The notes: generated by a model not told the origin, from the sequence alone. A stretch of 64,000 nt of DNA from Lentinula raphanica (GCA_027919835.1 JANVFP010000003.1:1426001-1490000); one strand, 5' to 3'. Shown: positions 23,601 through 35,708, numbered from the stretch's first letter. Numbers and translations are program-made.

Positions 23601-25677
23601 ATGGTTGTCGGGTAATACGCGGGCAATTTCTATTGGACTTTCTTCAATGGTATTGATTAGTGTTGAAGTAGAACTCTGGGGTAGACTCTTCAAGCTGTCC
23701 TTGCTATCAGCTTCAATGACCGGCCGTTTAGCCGCAGCCAACGATTTGGATTCGGCTTTCAGGGCGAATATGTCCAAATCAAATGCTTCTGCTTCGGCCT
23801 TAGTTGGTAAAGCGTTCGGCTGCGTATCCCCAGGTTCACCATGTCCACTGAGAAATGGAACATCGATTGTCGCAAGTACATCATGTTCCAGCAGTCCGAG
23901 CATTTGGATTTCATGCATTTTTGCCCGAGCGACAAATCTAACAGAAGTAGGTCAGATACGGAAGACGACATTCTGAGAATGTAACCCGCCTGTCTTGTCG
24001 GAAAGGCAAGTCCTACAGAGTAAGAGAAGCATGATCATACTCCGGGAAATGTTTATGAGACTTACCACTTGTTCATCCCAAAAAGACATGGAAACCCAAA
24101 AGGGCTCCCACCAAAGAGTCTGTTTCTCTCCGTTCGGTTCGTCGTCGCCTCCCCACAGTGGATCTGAGGCGCGTACACCAAAAGCAGTATCCCTTTCCCC
24201 CCTCGCTCCGGGTTCGTTCCCTTCAAAGCTAAAAATCGGACTCTGGTGCAGAGGCGCCTTTGTGAGGGAGATAAGATCCAGACCGAAACCTTGATCCAAC
24301 ATGCGATTCGTAGTCAAGCGTAACAATTGTTTGGACACACGAAAGTAACCGGTTCCTGGAGTGATGAGGATAGTCGTGGCCCCCGTAAGTACTAAGGATC
24401 GATCTATGTAGTGCGTCTCGCTAGGGTACAAATTGAGGTTGAGAGCTTCAAGTATAGGTCCGTCGTGAGCATATGATAGCCGCCCTACCAGGCGTACTTG
24501 CTCAACTCTACCTCCAGCAGAAGCGTCCAAGGAAGCGCGATGGTAGTGGTGAGTGAGCAGAATATCTCTTTGGAAGTCCCAGAACGAGTTTTTCAAGCTC
24601 ACAAGGGTGGGTTTCCAGTCTTGAATTACCTCCAGGTCCGTGATGACCTTGTAAAAGTCTTTATACCAGTTTCCACGTTCGTCCCTCCGCAAAGGTCCAG
24701 CAGCATACTCGATCTCGTTGGAGTCATAATAAACGCGGGATATGAGCACGATGGTCACTGTGTGGTTTGTACCAGCTTCCTTCCATTTGGCAAAGAGCGC
24801 AGGCAAGAAGGAATGTACGACTTTCTCATTGTAGCGTTCGCCATCACCTGCGAATTCCCAAAGTTCACGACAGACTTGGATGAAGATAGTAACCTTCGCA
24901 GACAAGGACCGATAGATAATTTTGGTTTGTGGGGTTACAAGGGCTGCCGGGACCTGAACAGGTAGCTGAAGTCATGAAAAAATCGCGAACATGAGAAGAC
25001 ACACTTTTTGGCCCCCAATATAGATGTCTTTTATCTTTGCAGCGATAGAACCAATGAAGGAGATCTCTTGCTCCGTGTATATACACTGATTCACCAGATG
25101 CTTTCCCATTCGCCACATATCGTTTCTGCCGAGATACTGGTCTTGAAAGGAAAGCTCAACAAATTCTGCAGCATATTTGTGCTTGTCGACCTAAGGCGAA
25201 TGTGTGAGGAAGACATTTGGAGAGCAAGAACAGCATGAAGAGAGTTACTTTGGTCACTATAACTTCGCTGTTATTCCTCACACTGAAGGCTTCGGCTATG
25301 GGTTGAGATACGGAGATCTGTGCATGAAAAATTCTCAGTCATCTCTCGTGGTACAGAACAACTGAGATGCGCACTTGGAGTTGAGGTTTTAGAGTGGAAT
25401 CATCTTTCGGGACCACGAAGATGAATGCTTCTGCTGCGGTTTCTCTGCTTGCCACTACACTGAGCAGGTCTCCCTCGGCTACTCCAGGCCAATAGATAGG
25501 ATTCAAGATCACAGAAGGCGAATCTCTGGTGTCGTGGACCCAAGCGTTTAATGGCGTGGAATCGCCAACTTTAAGAGGTATTGTTGGCAGTGGCGGAGGC
25601 CTTCGAATTGATTGAGCTGTATTGGACCTTCTTCGACCATATTGTGGTTGTTGAGAGTCGGCTCGAGATGTGCTCAT
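20649..25677 (-). CDS. IML1: IML1/DEPDC5 homologue, GATOR1 (SEACIT) subunit
   Basis: IML1 is the GTPase-activating subunit of the SEACIT complex, which turns off TORC1 at the vacuole when amino acids are short. The start MSTSRADSQQ at 25677 is the first good ATG of the conserved frame. About eight exons give roughly 1,500 residues. An N-terminal block has VELSFQDQYLGRNDMWRM. The large IML1 domain follows, with VTIVLISRVYYD and WKEAGTNHTVT. A long Ser/Pro-rich region lies at about 23930-23000. A DEP domain lies near 21650-21850, with IKHNQWHKSQYPDSFTGFDF and LFEHVRGHHNFLDG. The C-terminal domain has FHFEIQWIGTTPRFIEDQL and ends at the stop 20649-20651. The basic RRSNTAQSIRRPPPLP leader is probably flexible. 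Identity is clear from several domains. Confidence 0.9.
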
Positions 25678-25866
25678 TACGAGCAAGTGTAAACGAACAT
25701 TATTGTTTGGGCGCTTATTGCCTCGAGAGCAACTTCGATGTTCATATGAGCGGTTTGTAGACAATGAACTCGTACTACACAATGTAGCGTGGTGTACATA
25801 TTCAAGACCTCATTAAATGAACCATGATTCTAGTATACAGTTACGTGCATACAGTCAACTTCGCTC

Positions 25867-27601
25867 TTATTTTTGCTTTCGTTTCCTGAATGTCCCCGAT
25901 ATCCCATGTCGGGCTCGAAAAAGAGTGGTGAATACGACTCCACCAATGAACCCGCATAACGTTGAGATCGCGTACAGTAGCTTGTGCCGAACATATGGAG
26001 AAACAGTGGTACTATGCAATTGGATAGCTGGTGAGGACGAAGCACCCAAATCTGGTCCACGCTTCTGTCGAAATTCTATGAGTGCCGAATCACTATCGGT
26101 GGTGCTGATGAGTCCAATCCAAGGTCCGCTCGAGGAGTTAGCGCCGTGGTAGAGTGAATACACGTTCTAAGAACATGTGTGAGATATATTGTAACTGTAT
26201 TCTTTGTGCTCACCCGAAGAAACACGTCTCCAAGTAGCCAATCACCAGAGTCGACCTGATATGGTTCATCAGGATATCGCAAGATAGAACCTCATTCGGA
26301 AAAGACGTACTTCGTCACTAGCTTGTATTCCACCCAAGCACCATCCATTATTTGACCCTCCTTCCTCCCAATTGACGTCTGCTGGATCCAGGGCAAATTC
26401 ATGAGAAGAGTCTTCTGGTCCCAGCACGAATCCAACCGTTATAGCTTTTTCGCATCTGACTTGCCACAGCCCTGTCATGGGATCATTCCTTGCTGCAGAG
26501 CCTACACTGACCCAGAACGCTTGAACGTCGCGAGTGGGGCCCAGAGCCAACGTAGTACCGGTATCAAGAACCGCGATTTGTGAGCCTTGAACGCCTTGAA
26601 CTGAAGAAGGAGACAGAGATAATCTTGTGGAATTGATCGTTAGATATAGCAGTGGAATCTTCCAATACGTGTAATCGTTTGCGCCTGCTTTTGATACAGG
26701 GATCTTGAAGAAATCGAACAAGGAGGAGGCGCGCGAGTCATCTATTTGTCCGAGTGTGAAGGAAGATGAAGAATTTGGATCAAGACTTGAACCGAGAACG
26801 ATTGTGAAGTACGGATCGGTTAAAGCAGTAAAAACATTTTGAAGGAAATTGGTTCCTATCATGGACGCCTCAGAGGGAAATGTCAGACCCAGAATACCAG
26901 AATTGCCTTCCCGAGCAAAGCTGATGCCTTCAGTGCTATTTGCAAGACCTAAAAGAAACGGGTAAACAGCCATTCAAGAGATTGAGAGGCCGATGAGATT
27001 TACCAAACACTTGAGAAATCAAACGATACGGCCCCAAAGAGATCGTTTCAGACGCCACTAGACCAGAGACAGAGCCAGATATATAGTCGATGCGGAAAGG
27101 CATTTGAGTTAACGAAAGATTCAGAGAGAATGAGCGGGAATATCTTGCGACGTTGGAGCAGTCTGTGGTTTTGCATTCATTTGATATAACCCACTGGCCC
27201 AGAAGATTCATGAAAGGGACAATACGTAGAAGAGAGAATTGCATACTAGATCGGATGATCCAGTGTCCAATGTAAGAGGAAAACTCTGTGCCCCGACACT
27301 TGAACTGCATGACGGTAAGCTCCAACGATCGCAGACCGGACATACCTGACGTTGACAATGTATGCGCTAGACGCCAGCGTTACATCCAAAGTACGAATGG
27401 TAGAAGATTGTGTACGTACTAGTCGTTCCTATCCAGTATTGATATTGAAGTGCTGCGATTTCTTTCTTCTGGTAAAGATTGACTGTTCTGATCGAATTCT
27501 AGAGGACGCTTGACTCGAGCTAGAGGTAGTTTGCAGCCTGTTTGAGAGGCTAGAGATGATGCAGATTGCCATAGAAAGAACGATACAGGGTAGAGCTTCA
27601 T
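25867..27601 (-). CDS. Membrane-anchored aspartic protease (pepsin family A1)
   Basis: A secretory-route aspartic peptidase. The start at 27601 opens a short hydrophobic signal (FFLWQSASSLA). A region with basic residues (VKRPLE, RKKS in an overlapping frame) may be a propeptide. The splice at 27425-27240 joins small exons into YIVNVSSSVGAQ and then LTLDTGSSDLWV, the first catalytic Asp motif. The second is VLDTGTTLALGP. GDVFLR and the following exon are the usual C-lobe end. After a Ser-rich linker a hydrophobic segment (LLYAISTLCGFIGGVVFTTLF) and a basic tail RKRKQK end the protein. This suggests a type I membrane anchor, unlike secreted pepsins and somewhat like yapsins, which use GPI. It lies 189 bp downstream-side of the IML1 start, on the same strand. 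Confidence 0.85.
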
Positions 27602-27773
27602 GGCAAATTATGAGATAGAAGATGAAGGTGGACTGGTTACAATCTCCGGCCGGCCGGCTCCGGCGCACTCCGGGCGCACAGCTGTCAGCTTAACGCGTGT
27701 ATCGCCTCTTGCCACTTACCACCTTCTCCGCTTGACCTTGTATACATTTATCTCTTCTTACTTGTACTCAACC

Positions 27774-28851
27774 ATGCACACAAGCGAATACGACTATCTC
27801 TTCAAGCTTTTGCTCATTGGAGACTCTGGTGTCGGCAAAGTGCGTGCTCTTGTCCTCTTGGCTTTCGCTGTAGACGACTGACTCCTTTCTGTTTTTCAAC
27901 AGTCCTGTTTGCTCCTGCGTTTTGCAGACGACACATACACAGAGAGCTACATTAGTACCATTGGTGTTGATTTCAAGATTCGCACAATAGAGCTCGAAGG
28001 GAAGACAGTCAAATTGCAGATTGTGAGTGGTCAATCCTGTCTGGCCTGTTCCTTGTCAGTTCTATGGCACAACGCTTTGGCGTTCCCCTTCGGACCTTCT
28101 TCCCAAGGTGTAGAAGAATCTTTTGAGGCACTTGTCAGGGAAATATACCGCCTATCGCAATGTTCTTCAACTCCCAGGTTCCAGTATGCTGATTTTGTAC
28201 CTTTCGTGTTTTTAGTGGGATACAGCAGGTATGTCCTGCTGTTTCGCTGCTTTATAATATCTAATAACCTTCTTGCTCAGGTCAAGAACGGTTCCGAACC
28301 ATCACTTCATCCTACTACCGCGGTGCTCACGGTATCATCGTCGTATATGATGTCACTGACAATGGTATCATTGCCAGTCCATCTCCAATTTTGTCGCTCA
28401 TCTGACATTACCGTTCCAGACACTTTCACAAACGTCAAGCAATGGCTTCAGGAAATAGACCGTTATGCTTCCGAGGGTGTCAACAAGCTCCTTGTAGGAA
28501 ACAAATCAGATCTGACGGGCAAGAAAGTTGTCGAATACAGTGTTGCTAAGGTGTGTATTTTTGTTTCGCTCTCTGGTCCAAGCATAATGTTATTTTCAGG
28601 AATTCGCGGATCAACTAAGCATCCCATTTTTGGAGACGTCAGCTAAGAATGCTACCAACGTCGAACAGGCCTTCTTGACCATGGCAAAGCAGATCAAAGA
28701 CCGGTATGTGATTTTACACTATAAATGAAAGCATATAACTCACAATGAGCACAGAATGGGATCTACAGCGACGGCACCGGGAGCAGGGAAATCAACTTCG
28801 GTGCCTGTTGGGCAGAACGTCCAACAGCAGCAATCGGGCGGCTGTTGCTAA
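27774..28851 (+). CDS. YPT1: Rab GTPase YPT1/RAB1, ER-Golgi traffic
   Basis: Rab1 controls tethering of ER-derived vesicles at the Golgi and early autophagy. The protein of about 200 residues opens [19 protein letters not shown] and has the P-loop GDSGVGKS, effector loop [13 protein letters not shown], switch WDTAGQERF, guanine motif GNKSDL and ETSAKN. It ends GGCC, a double-cysteine prenylation signal. The match to Ypt1 is almost continuous. WDTAG is encoded by a 13-base exon at 28216-28228 (TGGGATACAGCAG), flanked by a roughly 190-base intron upstream and a short one downstream. The gene faces away from the aspartic protease and converges on cyclin L. Confidence is high; only inner exon borders are inferred. 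Confidence 0.93.
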
Positions 28852-29233
28852 ATGGGCTAACTGTGTTCCTCCTTGTTTCCTATATATATGGTCTACCTTG
28901 ACTCTAGTTCTTGTTCTTACGAATATCATCCACTATACATCTGCTATTTTATGATGATGGACTTTTCCTGCACCCTCTTCTGCTGTTGTTTCACATATCA
29001 CGCATTTTGATGTGTAGGTTTCTCTCTTTCATTAGATCAAGGAAGTTACTTTTTCCTCTTGCTCTTGTACATAGCTTTATTTCAAGTCTGTTCGACACCT
29101 TAGAGTCAATGAACCTCATTCTGAGCAGGTGATGTGTGCAGTTTTAGCACGGTATCGACATGGCTTTAGGAAAACTATTTCGTCGCGAGCAGCTGCATAG
29201 TCAACGACGATTACTATCCTACAACAGTCACTG
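28852..29233. other. Convergent intergenic region (YPT1 / cyclin L)
   Basis: It holds the 3' ends of two facing genes. It is T-rich on the YPT1 side. No gene, RNA or strong hairpin was noticed. Confidence 0.5.
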
Positions 29234-30330
29234 CTATGACTGAGTACCGTTGTCAACGTTCACATGGTTTTCCAGCCAGGTTCTTACGCCCTTCTTGCTA
29301 ATCATACCTACAACCCGTAATCTCTCTTCTTCGCTGCGTTCTCTGTACAATCTCATGATATACCCGCAAATGCTCCACAAATCCTCCCAGTCGGCATCAA
29401 ACAACTCCCACCAACAATGCGAAGGTTGAGATGGTAGTGGTATCTGCAATTGACGCGTAGCAAGATATATCGCTGCACAAACAATGGTTGGTACTTGGTA
29501 AAGTGCGTAGACAGGAGTTTGAAGCCTGGAAGATGAAGAATGTCAGGAACAACTTCAGACAAGGATATATGTGGTCGTACGCGTCATTCAGGTATCCCCA
29601 AGCGCGAGTACAGGCATCCTCTCGAGACATGAGACCAAGTAACCGGAGATAGTTGATCAACGTCCCGTATGGAAGCACGACCTGCACATTGAACCCAAGT
29701 CTTTTCAGAATCTGCATCTCGTGCACGACGATGGCATCCTTGATATCGTAAAATGTGTTCCCGAAATACGACATGGGTGCATATTTGAATTCGGGTTTGC
29801 TTCCAACGTCTTTTGAGCTAACTGAATGTGCTGCGCGTTGTTGAAGTAAGTCGTATACGTTGATAAGGTCTCGAGTTTTGAGAGGGCACTCTTCTAGTTT
29901 GGAAGCTAGGAAGAGGGCACCCATTCCAACGTCCTGGTCATTGATGTCACAGAAGTACAGTTTTCGAAGGTGTATATGTGTATAAAGTTAGATCTGTGTG
30001 AAGGAGGCTGAAATTAACATGGAGAGGAATGAGAATGGATATCATACCCCGATTCCAAACATTTTCATGGACGAGACATACCAAAATCTTTGGAAAAGAA
30101 TTTGAGCAGTTGCTACAGCGACTTGCTTTCTGTCGAAGAAATCGATGATGATTGCCATGGCACGCGCGAAATGTTTAGACTGACTGTTTCAATAAGATAC
30201 CCGCTTCGTGAATCAATTTGCAGCCATAAGCTCTGAGATCTTCCTCCAAGTCTTCAGGAATGCTATCTGTTCTAGAGGGTGTACTTTCTATCTGAGAAAG
30301 AGAGGCAAGTGGATAAAAAGTAGGAGTCAT
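29234..30330 (-). CDS. Cyclin L-type cyclin (splicing/transcription CDK partner)
   Basis: L-type cyclins pair with CDK11-like kinases and act in transcription-coupled splicing. The start at 30330 gives MTPTFYPLASL, then LIHEAGILLKQ. An intron joins it to KQVAVATAQILFQRFWYVSS. The next junction gives DVGMGALFLASKLEECPLKTRDLINVYD, which is the cyclin box with the L/T-family ASKLEE and RD-INV motifs. After KRLGFNVQVVLPY and AWGYLNDAL the second fold reads VPTIVCAAIYLATRQLQIPLP. The protein ends soon after the second cyclin fold, without the long RS tail of animal cyclin L. Five exons are needed. Cyclin C or T are less good alternatives because of the IPLP and NDAL motifs. It is divergent from an RS-rich gene across only 59 bases. 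Confidence 0.82.
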
Positions 30331-30389
30331 GATGAGTGTTTGTGAGAGACAAACAACAATTGTTTTCTTCATTACTACTCCCATCTCAA
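30331..30389. promoter_or_regulatory. 59-bp bidirectional promoter/leader
   Basis: Only 59 bases separate the start codons of the divergent cyclin L and RS-rich protein genes. The promoters must overlap or lie inside the partner's transcribed region. Confidence 0.55.
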
Positions 30390-32206
30390 ATGGCTGGCCT
30401 TCCTCCTCGACCTTCCTTCACTCCAGATAGACGCTCACCACCTCCACTAAGAAGAAGAGACGATAGACCATATCCTCAGAGAGAGTCGTATGACCCACGA
30501 CGAGATGAATACCGGAGGGACAGAGGCAGAGAAAAAGAAAGAGACAGGGATTATGATAGAGGAAGAAGAAGTCCATCTAGATGGGATGACAGGGATAGAT
30601 GGAGAGGACCACCAGGCTTTCGAAGTCCCAGTAGGGACCGACGACCACGGTCACCACCGAGAACAGTGCCTAGGTCGCCTCCAAGATACGACAGAGACAT
30701 AGACAGGTTTCCAGCCAATCGTTACCGTTCTCGTTCTCGTACTCCACCTCCTTTGAGGCGTAAATCTCCTGGTCGCCCCTACAGAGGCAGTGAGTTCCAG
30801 GTTCTCATCACCGTCATACATTCTCCAAACTGACAGGTTAATAGGACCTTATTCTCGTTCACCGTCACCACGACGACTTGACCGTCGTTTCACTCCGTCT
30901 CCACCTCCCAGAAGATATGTACGCCCTGCCTCCCCAATGCGTGGACCAGGTCCTGGTCGTCTCAGAAGTCGGTCACCTACCAGATATCCGCTTGCCAAAC
31001 GCATAAAACTCGGGTCACATTCAATTGGCAGTCCTCCATCCGCACATCCTGCGCGGTCACCGGAGCGTGCTCGATACCGTTCTCGGTCGCGGGACTCACG
31101 CTATCGTCATTCCCGTGCTCCTTCGCGCGACCGCAATCGTAGTAGTCCTGGGCTTCCCCTGAAAAACGGCCACGCCACGATCCGGATTCGCCGAGGGACG
31201 AAGGAGAAATACGTGAGTATGATACGCCAGAGGGAGACAGACTTCCAAGCGACATTCAAAGGCCAACGACTCCAGCTCGAGAACCTCCTTCTACTGTCCC
31301 ATCAGTGAAACAAGTCAAACCTCTTCCCTCCGACAATCGAACAGGGCTCCCTCCTTCCCCTGAAAAACCTAGCATCATTCAAGATGTCAAGCAAAAGACA
31401 CCTCCAGCAGAAGAGCCTGCTTCAGCTCCTCCACCTAACTCGTTACCTCCAACACCCTCTATACCTCCAAAACCACCTACTCGTCCTTTATTACCTCCGA
31501 AACATCCTCGAAACTGGTCAGGTTCAGAGTCCCGCCCTACAGAAACATCTCTTTTCATTCCTCCGTCGATTCGTAGAGGTCGCGGTCGAGGTAGCAGTGG
31601 TTCCTATCGGGGCTCACTCTATCGAGGGGGTGGTCCGCCAGATGCTCCACGAGCTCCGCGCAACCGTGGTTCACTGCCAACACCGATAGGACACGAGCAG
31701 TCGCAAGAGTTCAATGCGTCGCCTTCGGGAGTAGACTCTGCGCCTTCACCTCCAGCTCTCAAAATGAAAGCAGAAACTCCTCCTCCTCGGCCTTCCTCAG
31801 TCGAGCCTGAGGAGAGCATCGAACAATTACTCAAGTGGGTAAACGAGGAACTCATTGTTACTGATATGATACAAGAAGAACGGAGGATAATGGATCGATC
31901 CAAGGTTCTTCGAGATGAAGTTCGTTGCCTAGAATTATTGCCTTTCGTGACCTGTTCTGATTTCGCTGATTTCGTTCGCAGTATCTCGTTTCCCATCAAC
32001 GCACCCACATCCTGACTATGGAACATTACAAAATTGCCAATCAAACTCATCAGGCTCTTCACGAATACGAAATGGCCAACCTCGAGTTAAAGCATCTCCA
32101 ACATCGGCGGCAGGGTCTGAATAAACAACAAGAGCTTGCGAGGTTAGGACTGCTTGGGATGGACTATGAATCAGATGGCAATAGTATTATTGGTACACCG
32201 GTGTGA
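30390..32206 (+). CDS. RS/proline-rich protein, probable splicing-related, apparent frameshift
   Basis: The start at 30390 (MAGLPPRPSFTPDRR) opens a protein rich in Arg, Ser, Asp and Pro. It carries RRDRGREKERDRDYDRG and many RSxSP repeats in the first 200 residues. The middle is Pro-rich (KQKTPPAEEPASAPPP), with a GRGRGSSGSYRG patch. The C-terminus, EESIEQLLKWVNEELIVTDM then HYKIANQTHQALHEYEMANLELKHLQ, looks helical. Introns fit near 30788-30850 and 31916-32010. Around 31140-31155 the RS frame (SRDRNR) must change to the frame reading SWASPEKRPRHDPDSP, with no splice site to explain it. This is either a sequence error or damage. No family was assigned; the RS character and cyclin L neighbour suggest splicing. 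Confidence 0.62.
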
Positions 32207-34476
32207 TCATTCGCTATTCTATCGTTGATGCTTCATTACTTTCGTAATCTCCCCTCCTCTGCCACCTATCTAATCTATCTTTGTGCTGCTAGCTATATAG
32301 CTGGTGTAATTAACTTAGGATTCCTCACATCAAACAAAACGACACGGTGCCTTCGAGTTATGAATACGGAAAGTTCGAACGAGCGTGCAAACTGCGCTCG
32401 GAAGCCTTTTGTTGATGGTGTTGACTGTTCGTATGTCCAGGTTCCCGTCTCACACGGCGCTGTCTTCGCCAAACCGCACTTCCAATGTTCTGAAATTCGT
32501 GCGGTAAGTTGGAGATAGTTCTGCTATCATTTCTACTACGCTCATATTCCGTTCTACTCGTTCCGTAGCACCTCCCAATCATCGATATGATGATCCGTTA
32601 CGTGAAAAATCCTCGTTCACGGAAAAATCCTTCCGTCAAGATTCATCATAGTGGAGAACTCAGAAATCCACGGACTATTGTTTTCATCGACTGAAGCTAG
32701 ATCCACCTTGACCCGACAAGCTACATAGTCTTTTAGACCCAGGTACGAGCACCCTGTTCTCTCTGTCGTTATCATAGTCATAGGGAAAATCCAACACGTA
32801 GCGGGTCTTCGGCCATGCCGTTCACCTGTGTGGTTATCTGGATCATGGAGAACTTGAAGTAAAGAAGATACCAGGTGGGCTTCCACATTGCATTGCACAA
32901 GGGAACTTCCGACCCCGGCTGTCTGACCTGCGTATATCTATGAAACCACGGGTCCACAAGAAACCACTTCTTCCCTTGAAATCTGCTCCAACGAAACAAA
33001 TATTCGCATTGCTCCAATGAATGTGGAATATGTCTGACAATCCGTTCAATTCACCGCACAAGAACCCATCTAAGAGCCCTTTTTTTCCGATACCGCGACT
33101 CTACGCTTAGCGGCAGGGCCGTATGAGGCCGTATGTAAAACATTCATGACTTTTCCTTCCCTTGCTCAGACAAAAATCTTGCAAAACTTATACAATGACA
33201 TAGCAGGTTAGGAGAGGTTAGAAAGGGTTAGGCCTTAGGAGCTTTTAGGAGAAATGCCAGAAGGAGACGTCATACGGCGTACACAGTCGGAGTTTGAGTC
33301 TTGACTAGCTTGACTAGTGACTTGGCGCGCTCTGGATTTTTTGAAAGGAAGAAGAGCAGAAACCTTGGCCATGGGGCTCCAAATGCTCGAGGTTCGAATC
33401 TGGATTTATGGTCTTGTGGTAATGAGGACTAAGTACTAATAACCCACAAACACTCTAGGCCCGGGCTTACCTGGATTGTATGTTTTTGTTTTTGGGAGTT
33501 CACGGAATAGACCTTTGACAGGTATGAGGATGATCACACGTCGTTGTAGATTTCTGAAGAATTTCCCCGTAGTCTAGCACTTCGACAACCATTGGCAGCA
33601 AAGTTATTTCGGATTTTTTTGCTTCCTTTCTCAAACTGAACGAGCGCTCAAGTGAAGAGGATAAGACTCTGGAAGACTGGAATACTCCGAAGAAGCGCAA
33701 ACGCTATCGATCTTCCTGAGGGTTTCAAGGGGTTTCATCATCCACATTGAACCTCAAAACATCCGTGGCCGGCTGCAACCCTGGGACCTGGGTCTGTTAT
33801 TTGCCTGATGCCAATGTAGCGAACACAGACATTCACATGGCGTACTAGCCGTGACACATACTTGTCGAATCCGCTTGATTCTTACTTATAGGCGGTGAGA
33901 TATCTCCTGCAATGGTGAATGATGGTGAGCGGCGAACAATTCCTAGAACGTTCGATATCGTTCGATGATGAAGTCCCTGTAGAGCCCGCTAGGTCAAGGT
34001 CTGATCAATGACCAGTTCCACAATCTACAACTCGGAATTCGGTGCAGAGGATGAGACCGTCAAACCATCGAACTCGAACCCGCTTCGTTCTGTGTTCTGT
34101 ATGGCGGCGGCTTCGGGTAGAAGCTGGACAGAAACAAGATGGTTTCAATCTTTTCATATTATATTCCTGGGGTCCTAGTATGATCATTCTATCGTTGTTC
34201 GGTACTTGCATGCTAATGAAGCATTCACGAATATACATCCCAGGGCGCAACATCACCGAAGCTCTCCGACGATGAGAAAACAGGCCACCACTACTGCAGA
34301 AGTTTGTGGCTGAAACCATACCTCTGAGTAGTAAGTACACTGTTCATGCTATGGCGATGTTTTAGCTTAACTTTTCTAGAGGCGAACTGAAAATAAGTGG
34401 ACTACTTTTGCTTTGCATACCGCACAAAATATAAATTCTCGCGAATTCGAATGTAGCATACGAATGGGTTTCTAAA
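32207..34476. other. Intergenic, no supported gene
   Basis: Short open frames occur on both strands, for example - 32617-32898 and + 32225-32518, but none can be joined into a convincing gene. A cluster of GGTTAG-like hexamers lies at 33206-33250. A GGTTCGAATC near 33400 resembles a tRNA T-loop but has no matching stems. Confidence 0.45.
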
Positions 34477-34970
34477 TCAATTCCGATTCTTATCCAAACA
34501 CCCACACCATCCTGATTTTGATACATCGGTCAAGAAAAGATATGGGTCGGCGTTTTCATCGCCCCCAAAACGATTCATATTCCCTTTTAGCTCGCGAGCT
34601 TTTTTCCATTCCGAACCTTGCCTAATCATGCATGCTTCAAGATACGTGGGGTCACCAGAGCCGAAGATGTCGTACCAAAAGTCGTACAACTGTCGTACCT
34701 TGTAAAAAGGGTGCTACCGCCACGATCAGCTTGGAACAAGTGCCTGATTGAGCGAACTGAACGATCTGATTCAGACCTTGAAGCACCCGGGCTGTATCGA
34801 AAAACCGTCATGAGGTATCATGATCATGATATCAATATATGCGCGAACATCGTTATCGAGACTCATATACCACCCATCTGGTATCATGGAAGCCGGCATA
34901 ATAAGAGCTTTTCGCGAAGAATAAAGAAAGGTCATTTCCTTTTCCTAACGCTTAAACAACCGTTTCTATA
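34477..34970 (-). CDS. Small hypothetical protein, weak two-exon model
   Basis: On the minus strand an exon starting near 34970 (MTFLYSSRKAL) reads MIPDGWYMSLDNDVRAYIDIM and IPHDGFSIQPGCFK. A GT...AG intron of about 78 bases would join it to VRQLYDFWYDIFGSGDPTYLEAC, ending SGWCGCLDKNRN and a stop at 34477. The total is about 125 residues with no signal peptide. The composition looks protein-like but I recognise no family. It could be a fragment of a larger decayed gene. Confidence 0.3.
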
Positions 34971-35708
34971 TACATAATGTTGAGCTCCCAAGTTGTCAAG
35001 AGCTTGGTGAGAAATGCCCGAGGAGAGAAACGACATGTGTCATGTTCAATTTCGAAAGTCAGTGCTCACCGCCCGCTGAACAGCAAGAAGAATAACGAGC
35101 CAACACAATGTTAATACGCAGCAGTAACGTATCCGTGATGGTCTAACACGGAACTTGATTCGTCCTAGGATCCACATATGCTTGAAGGTAGTCACCCATT
35201 TCAACAACAGCAAGTGAATTCCGGAAATCCGTGTATCCGTCAGAGCATTGAAGAATCAAGATGGAATGATATTATCTTCTACCTAAGAAGGGTCATTGCA
35301 ATATATGTAGTAGAATGCATATGAATGATATTGTGCTGTGTGAGTGGGTCGCGATATTGATACAGATTGCATGCAAAAAAAGGCCGCAGCCATGATAAGG
35401 ATAGAGAAACAAAACTCTGGGCCAGTTTCTGCGTCCAGATGACCTGGCCGCGGATAGCCAAGAAGGAAGATAATGCAAGTCCAACGTTCGAGAAAGACTG
35501 AGACAAAGAGGTATTTACAGGAATGATCAAGGGACTCGAAGGGCCCCCGGTCTCGCAAGCTATTGCGATCGAGAATTGGATAGTTTGATGTGCAATCTGT
35601 GAAGACAAGGCACCGTGAATCCTGAGTACGAGTGAAAGAAAGGAGAGAGAATCACAAACCTAAAGGTGGCAAACCACAGCGGGAAATGCGAAATTGTAAT
35701 CAGGGCTG

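Noticed and set aside
23053..23976. Plus-strand frames of about 148 codons opposite IML1
   Set aside because: They are antisense shadows of the Ser/Pro-rich IML1 exon, with no independent motif.
33385..33412. GGTTCGAATC resembling a tRNA T-loop
   Set aside because: The flanking bases do not form the T-stem, and no acceptor, D or anticodon arms can be placed.
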